Below are positions 57,701-64,000 of a DNA stretch of 64,000 nt, in pieces. Under the pieces are notes generated by a model. It saw only the letters and a list, made by a program, of their open reading frames with translations, made no database searches and was not told the DNA's origin. Origin of the DNA: Termitomyces sp. T153 (lineage: Eukaryota > Basidiomycota > Agaricomycetes > Agaricales > Lyophyllaceae); NCBI GenBank assembly GCA_018296165.2, contig JACKQL020000008.1:744001-808000 (forward strand), given 5' to 3'. Every line of letters starts with the position of its first letter. Within the stretch, counting starts at the first letter, position 1. Position numbers and translations under genes: made by a program.

Positions 57701-57879
57701 GGATTCAACTCCCACCAGCACCCCTGCGTGTTTCACTTACCTCACCCTCACACAAATTAAAGTCTCACTTCACACACCCAGGAATGACAAAGAAGCATTG
57801 GAAAGTACAAAAAATATGATACAAGGTGAAATGGGGCAGTGAACTCAAAGACAACAAGAAGTGGGGCCTGACTGCCCCC

Positions 57880-59480
57880 TCACCCTTCCCCCAGAACCCC
57901 TGCCACTCCCACCTCCAAATTAATCTCCATCTGGGCCCGCACCACTGCTAAGACCTCCACCAACCCTGGCAAAGCCTCTCCTGCATCTACTGCCACTTCT
58001 CACCATGACCCCAGGGCCACCGCATTATGCTGCCAATGCCCTGCCAGCAACCTCCCCACCCTCGCCATCCCCTGCTGCAACTCTGGAGGCTGACCCCCAG
58101 ACATCTGCACCAACCCATCTTGAATCAACACAAATGCTGCAGAGGCACTGTCCAAAAGAACCCGGTGCTCCCACACCCAGCCTGACCCCAAAAACAACCC
58201 ATTTTAGTAACAGATGGAGAATTGGGAAAGACACTTACAAAGAATCCCTGCACACCCCAAAGTGGCCTTATTGGCCAGCCAATCCTCCCTCTGCCTCGCT
58301 GCCTCCAACTCTGCCCACAGTGAGCCACCCTCCAGCACCATTCCCCACTCCTCTGCCTCCTCCATGGCCGCACCTCCTGCTGCATCAGATGCTCCTGCAA
58401 GCCCCATACCTCTGGTGCTTGCTCCATTGCCACTCACTCTGAGGTGTTCCATGCCTGCTCCAACACCTCCTTCTCTGCCTGCACTGTGTCTTGATCCTCC
58501 CTCACATGATGAAGCTCCCCCTCCCATGCCATCAACGCCGCTGTTAGAACCTCCACCTGCTTGTGAAGGAAGACCTCCATGATCAAAGGCGGGGGCTCCA
58601 GAGAACTTGATGCCCGTCCCAAGGGTGTGCCTGGAGTAGGAGAGTAAATGTGAAACCCCAGAGGACTTGCCATCAGCTTGTGCCCCTGTGGCCTCTTGCT
58701 GGGCCCTGCCCCCAACAGCAGGGAAGCTCTCTGCTTCCCACGGTCTGCCACCAAGGATGCCCTCTCCCTCCACCCACTCCGTGGAGGCCCCACCTGCCCT
58801 ACAGACCGCCCCATGCTCACCTCCCCTGACACCTGGGTCTTCCATGCCTCGCCCAGCTGACCCCACACCCAGTTCTCATCCCACCTCTGCTCCGCAGCAA
58901 TGCATGCCACTTGCCACTCCAACGAGATTGAGCACTTCTTGTGGCTCACGCGACATGGAAGGCAAATGGAAGTGTCATGTCATGAGCCCACAAAGGGCAC
59001 ATCAAAAACACAGGCCTCACCCTGCCACGCACAGAGAACACACTAAAAACAACGGATCAGCACACATGACAAAGGAGAACTCAAAGACTCATCAGGGCCT
59101 CATTTTGGCACCATTCCAGCATTGGGGGGCCCCAAGCCTGCACCAACACCCTTGCAAACTCCTCTGCTGTCACCTCCACCTGAGGAATTTGCTGCAATGG
59201 TGGGACCCTTTCTGCATCCCCCACCGCCAATTGGGGCACTGTGGGATGGAATTTGGCCCACCTAGGACCCCCTGAGGAACCCACCACCATTGCGGACCAC
59301 TCTGCAAAACTCTGTCAGCCACCCCAAGAAAACAAGTCAATACTGCTCACTACTCTGGTATATAGCACCAGCTCGGCACTAACACTCAAACTCCTCCCCC
59401 TTGCTGTCATACACAATCACCTTGTCCATGTCTGAAATCAACAGGGTGGAGGAAGCAGCTGAGTAACTGGGAGAGGACAT
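57880..59480 (-). pseudogene. Antisense gene of element D: Zn2Cys6-like and coiled-coil protein
   Basis: Start ATG at 59478-59480 (MSSPSYSAASSTLL, then DKVIVYDSKGEEFE), matching the start of the gene in C. After an intron-like gap, VVGSSGGPRWAKFHPTVP and VEVTAEEFARVLVQAWGPP (59110-59290) follow. The cysteine cluster at 58932-59040 reads C-X2-C-X6-C and, about 17 residues later, CLPCRVSHKKC (C-X2-C-X6-C). This is the Zn(II)2Cys6 spacing, though broken by one frameshift and one TGA. Then come WDENWVWGQL, GPSKRPQG, a coiled coil (VFLHKQVEVLTAALMAWEGE, 58520-58580), an intron at 58182-58238 (GTAAGT...GTCAG) and the C-terminal domain (WVWEHRVLLDSASAAF, LQQGMARVGRLLAGH), stop near 57880. Confidence 0.68.
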
Positions 59481-59697
59481 GACAAAAGACTTGAGAAGCC
59501 CTGGGGTACGTCCAAGGCCTTTTAATTGATTGGGAAGAACCCCCTGATGAAGCGGCGGCCACGCTTCAACTTTGCCTCCCATGCCACCATCACTCACTGC
59601 AGATTGATCAATATTACTTGGCTTCAACTCCCATGCCCCCACTGATCCCTGACCCGCTCTCCACATCTCGAGGGTCTCAATGCTAAAGGAGGGGTGA

Positions 59698-60406
59698 TGT
59701 CATGACCTGTTCCCTGGACCCCCATACATTGCCCAACAAAACCCCATTCCTCCAGAACCTCCCCCAATGCTCCGTCAAACTTCCCCAGCACTCCACACCT
59801 ACTCCAGCTAACTCCAACGCATTCTTGGCTAACTCTGACAGCCCCCTGGCCCACTCTGATGTCTTCCCCACAGCCGCCGGTGCTTCCTCTGGATCTCCTG
59901 AGCCCCTGGGACCACTCCCCCACTGTGCCTGACTCCATTGCATGTCATTGACTCGACACCCTGGCCCCTCCAGCTTACCCTGGAGCATCATGACAACTTT
60001 GGAATGGACTGCATCAACAATTGATCCCATCAACATATCAATGTGGCCTGCCCTCTGGTTGTAATCAACACCCATCAACTCTATCAAGCTCTGCCAAGCC
60101 CCACAACCACAGCCAACATTCCCGGAGCTCTTCAGTAGTCAGTATATAAGGCATAGAGTAGCTCTTTGTACTCTAGTCTTGAGATTACCTACCTACCTAC
60201 CTACCTACCTACCTACCTTGTCTGATGTGTTTCTGATTGTTTCTTCTTGTGTTTCATGTTCTGTGTCTTGTTTTCCTTATTCTCAGTCTCCCAGTCTTAT
60301 CTTGTCTCTATTTTGTTATCATTTCATTATTGTTCTGTGTCTCCACCTGAATCTATTCTCATTCTTGTCTCATCTCTGCCTCATTTTGTTCAACTCTGTC
60401 TCATCT
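59698..60406 (+). repeat. 3' LTR of element D, truncated
   Basis: It begins TGTCATGACCTGTTCC after the purine tract AAAGGAGGGGTGA and matches the 5' LTR until about 60400 (CTCATCTTG). There it passes into element E with a short overlap, TTGGA. Confidence 0.9.
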
Positions 60407-60680
60407 TGGACGGTGCCTCTGTGGCATTTGCATTGATCCAAGATGAGTTGGTGCAGATGCCTATGGGTCAGCCTCTGGCGTTGCAGCAGGGGATGGCGAG
60501 GGTGGGGAGGTTGCTGGCAGGGCATTGATGGCGTAATGCAGTGGCCCCAGGGTCATGGTGGGAAGTGGTGGCAGATGCGGGGGAGGCTTTGCCGGGGCTG
60601 GCAGAGGTCTTGGTGGTGGTGTGGGCCCAGATGGAGATTGATTTGGGGGTAGGGATGGCGGGGGTTCTGGGGGAAGAGTG
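60407..60680 (+). pseudogene. C-terminal exon of the antisense gene in element E
   Basis: The plus strand (antisense to E) reads DGASVAFALIQDELVQMPMG, LQQGMARVGRLLAGH, a TGA, then NAVAPGSWWEVVADAGEALP and a stop at about 60681. It is the same domain as in C, D and G. The upstream exons were lost at the D/E junction. Confidence 0.7.
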
Positions 60681-63600
60681 AGGGGGTGGCTGGGCCCCGC
60701 TTCTTGTCGTCTTTGAGTTCACTGCCCCCTTGTATCGTATATTTTTGTACTTCCCAATGCTTCCTCATCATTCAGGGGTGCTGGTGGGAGTTGAATCCCT
60801 AGTGGATTCAGAGGTGGGGGTTAAGCCTGCTAATGCCATCTGTGTCAGCTAGCCCCGGGGTTGTCGGGGTGGGGCGGAGTGCTGTAGGAAGAGTTCCAAG
60901 GCTTGGCGGGGGTGTTGGAAGTCTTCCTGCAGAGTTCCGTGGCATTTTTTGGGGGCATTGCTGGGTTTGATTCTTGGGGTCTTGGACCCAAGTTGTAGGG
61001 GTTTTCCTCAGTCTGCGGCGGAGATGTGTGTTGTGCTAGTTCAAGGGGGTGGACCTCCAGGTCTTTGACGTGTGTTTGGGGTGGTCAGGGCTTTGGTCTT
61101 TGGTTGGTATGGCTGGCGGGAGGGGCAGGGTCTTCCAGCGGTCCAGCCTTTATGCCAAAGTGGGTGGCAGGGTGTCAGAGGTCCTTTTTAATCATGGTGG
61201 GGGTGGTGGGGTGAGGTTTGTCCTTGGGGCATAGTTGGTTAGAGGAGGGAGTCCCTAGCAGCGTAGTGGCAGAGCCCCCAGAGTAGGGTGGTCCCTGTAG
61301 TAAGTTTGCAGGGGGCTGTTTTCCATGCCATCTATGCTGTGGGATTGGTCAGCATGGAGGCAGAGGTACTCCCTTAAGGTTGTGATTCCTTGGTTGAGGA
61401 TGCCCAGAGGTTTTCATTTGGTGGGGTTATGCAGGGCAAGCTCTGGAGTATTGTATTTGGCAAAGGGCACTCAGGATTGGGCTTTGCTATGCTCCAGGGT
61501 GTTGGTCCAGGTCAAAGTCATGCTCTAGAGCATTGCGTCTGTGGGTGGGCATGCTCAATTGGTGCCTTGGTGTGCTCCGGAGTGTTGATGACGAGGGGGT
61601 GGAGTGTGCGGTGATCAGTCCCAACCAGTTCCTTTGGTCTAGAGTCAAAGTTTGAAGGTTCTGGGTCATCTACGTGACATTGCTTTCCTGACCAAGGGTA
61701 AGTCCAGAGACGGACAGAGGGTTCTTATGTATTTCTGACACTCCCTAGAGTTTGGAGGTCTGTTGGGGTTGTATTGGTGGATGCTTCTTTGGGCAGGGGC
61801 AGCGCGGGGGTCAGTTGGGGAATGGCTCACCCCAGCAGAGATGCTTCGGGGCTTGTTCCGTGGGTTGCTCCTTCTGGGGGTCAGTGGTTCTTTTGTCGGG
61901 GGAGAAGTTAGTGGTCCCGGAGTCAACATGAGGGTCACTCGGTGGGGGGTTTGTTGGTTGTGTTGGCTTTGGGGGTAGTGCAGGTGGAGGAAGGGGTCTG
62001 AGGTGCATTTTGTTGGTCTGCCATTCCAAGCGTGAGTACCAGGGGTCCGGAGTCAATGTGGGGGTTGGAGTTGGGTCTTAACTTGTTGGTGGGGTTGTGT
62101 CACAAATCAGAGGGGGAGCTCCGGAGTGGGGTTTTCACTGAGCAGCGGAGTTGTCATGTTGGAGTGGCGGTGGCTCCTGGAGCCAAGCTTGGATGGGGGG
62201 GGGGGCTGGTCTAGTGGTCTTCTGGGGTTTTGAGTGAGTCTGGCCATTGTCCCTCCGTGCAAAATATCTGCTGCATTGGGGGGAGATGGTTGTTCACAAT
62301 TGTTGGGGGGCAGTGGAGAAGTCGGTCGTGGGGAAGCATTGGTGTGGGACTCCCCAGGAGTCATGGCGGGGTTGGGGCAATTCTTCATTCATGCTCCAGA
62401 GCGGCCTGGAGGTTGTTGCAAATGTGGGTGGGTGGCAATGGGGAGAAGCACTGCTCACTTCATGGGGAAGGCATTAGCAACTTTTAGGGTACTCCAGAGA
62501 GATTACTTTGCATGGGTTTTTTTTTGGGTACTCCATTGATGTGGTCCCCGCTTGATAGACATCTTCCAGCATAGGGGCAGGGTTGTACGGAGTGTGGGGC
62601 TTGCATCGTAGGTCCCCTTGGTTGGATATTGGAGTCAGAGTGGGGGCCTCAGAGTCATGCTGCTAGAATCCAGAGTGGGTCAGAGGGGTGGATCAGGGCA
62701 GCTTCAAGTCAGCGCAGGGTTATTTGGGTTGTTGGTCCTGGCAGGGAAGTCCTCCATGGATGTCAGAGCATATGCTCTTTGGATCGTCAGGACATTTGAG
62801 TGGGTTGATCGACAGTCTCTGGGATGATGGTGGGGCTTCTCCCTCCCTTATGTGAACAGGTCAGCAATTTTAGAGTACTTCAGGAACTACTTTGTATAGG
62901 GTCATTTTTCCTATAGTTAGTTCGGGGTAACTCCTATGCTGGGGGTTCCTTTGTGGGAGGTGGCAGAGTTTGGTGGCAGGGTTTACGTCTGGGGGTGGTG
63001 TGCAGAGAGGGTCGGCATCGAGGGTCTTTAACGTCGGGGGTTCCGAATCATACAGGAGAAGGTGTTGAGATAGTAGGCAGGTGCTGAAATAGTGGGTGGG
63101 GTCCGGAGTTGTTCTTCATTGAGAGTCGGGGTGCTGTAGTTCTCCTCATTAACTTTGGGCTGTGCTTCGAGCAGTGGGCAGGGGTGTGTAGCCATTCCTT
63201 TCTTGACCACCTAGAAGCTCGGGGATTTCTTGGTCTTGTTCTGGGGTTGTTGGGGTCGGGTCGGAGGTGTCGGGGCCCCTTCATTTGTTGGTGGAGGTGA
63301 CGGCCAAGTTGACTGGGGGGTCCTCACTGATCCCAGAAGTGGGTTCTGTAATTGGAGAGTAGCATTGGTCTTGGAATCTTGCATCATTGTGGGTGGGGTT
63401 GCTGGGTTGAGTTTGATTCCAGTCAGCAGCGGGGCTAGCTTTGGAGGGTAACTTTCTTGGGGATGGGTGTGAAAGTTGGGTGATCTGGTGGCAGGGTTCT
63501 GCTATTGGGGTTGTGGGCAGACTCAATGTTGTTGGGAACCCGCTGGGTTTGTTCCTGATGGCATACGGGGCTGCTGTGGGTTGAAGGGTCCAAAGGCGGG

Positions 63601-64000
63601 GTTTGGGGGAATGTGTTCTCAGAGGTCTCATTGTTGTCTTGGGTGAGGTTAGCGATTGGTTTTTCATGTGATGAGCAACTTTCCACAGCAGGGCTTTTGC
63701 TATTGTTGTTGGAGGGGTGAGGGTGCAGTGTCGGAGAAGTTGTCAAGCACTGGGTTGAATTGTTGCCAGGGTTTTGGGTAAAGCTTTGGTGATGTCAGGG
63801 TCGGCCTCTGTGAGGAGCGGAGCTGGCAGAGATGGTGGGGGAGTGTGGGAGCTGTAAGAGGGTGTCCATGGATAGAGCCATTGTATGGATGTAACTGGGG
63901 TGGAAGGGACATTTGTGTCAGATCCGCAACTCAATGTGCCTTGGCAAATTGGGCAGGGCAATATGAATCATAGTGGTTTCCAGGCATGGGCCAGTCATAG
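60407..64000 (-). mobile_element. Element E: inverted relative of element D, truncated
   Basis: Read on the minus strand it follows the interior of D from the protease-like region (63750-63960, GTLSCGSDTNVPSTP) through the linker (62830-62890) and the Pro/Thr-rich part to the C-terminal exon of the antisense gene. It lacks the 3' LTR and the rest of the antisense gene, and continues past the window end. D (54.4-58.2 kb) and E therefore form a large imperfect inverted repeat. E is less CpG-depleted than D. No polymerase motif was found here either. Confidence 0.8.

Larger units (their letters stand above)
53193..60406 (+). mobile_element. Element D: LTR retroelement without RT, with antisense gene
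   Basis: The 5' LTR (53193-54345) and a 3' LTR (from 59698) share their first 700 bp. The 3' LTR is cut at 60406, where the inverted element E starts, so no target duplication can be confirmed (left flank TCAAT). The interior starts like gag (MSAHALHTH, 54380), jumps quickly to a zinc/protease-like stretch and a pre-RT linker (SKFADMF, 55320), and then contains no polymerase or integrase motif. The antisense gene occupies 57880-59480. It is the same family as C and E. Confidence 0.85.

Noticed and set aside
61000..64000. Plus-strand G-rich frames (Gly/Val/Trp-rich) in the last 3 kb
   Set aside because: They are reverse complements of the Pro-rich interior of element E and show no domain.

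Overview
This is a eukaryotic, almost certainly basidiomycete (Agaricomycete-type) fungal window. It shows roughly 45-60 bp GT-AG introns, chromodomain Ty3/gypsy retrotransposons, a Helitron with a Rep-helicase gene, and a spliced MutY gene. Transposable elements fill almost all of it. Unmethylated-looking, CpG-containing host sequence survives mainly at about 1-800 and 48.0-50.7 kb. The only intact host gene I can defend is a nine-exon MutY-type adenine DNA glycosylase (48184-50152, minus).

Layout. (i) 1-1252: unidentified minus-strand ORFs and AT-rich DNA. (ii) 1253-12532: minus-strand Ty3/gypsy element A (TSD ATTTC). Its 3' part is replaced by older fragments, including a solo LTR at 3653-4092 (TSD GGAAG). 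(iii) 12.5-14.7 kb: decayed coding DNA. (iv) 14732-34198: a three-level nest. Plus-strand gypsy element B (TSD ATTAG) has its 5' LTR split by two head-to-tail minus-strand Helitrons, a short derivative (14972-15987) and an autonomous-type copy (15988-28611). The latter is itself split by LTR element C (23248-28283, TSD GAGAT). (v) 34412-45451: gypsy element G (TSD TTGGC). (vi) 45.5-48.0 kb: Tc1/mariner-like transposase remnant and degenerate repeats. (vii) MutY. (viii) 50711-53192: 3' part of a minus-strand Ty1/copia element, cut by LTR element D (53193-60406). D runs into an inverted relative, E (60407-window end).

Two things stand out. First, elements C, D and G (and a fragment in E) carry a gene on the strand opposite gag-pol, between pol and the 3' LTR. 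It has an intron at one aligned position with consensus splice sites, a shared C-terminal domain, a coiled coil and, in D and G, a six-cysteine pattern matching a Zn(II)2Cys6 cluster. C, D and E show no recognisable reverse transcriptase or integrase but keep this antisense gene. Second, A, D and G share an LTR design in which AGTCTTGA(T/G)ATT, exactly 32 nt downstream of a TATATAA box, is complementary to the sequence immediately after the 5' LTR. A covarying base in D supports Tf1-like self-primed reverse transcription.

Most transposon genes carry stops and frameshifts, and CpG is depleted in A and B. Element C keeps CpG and is the innermost insertion, so it is probably the youngest. All family assignments come from reading motifs; no database search was possible.
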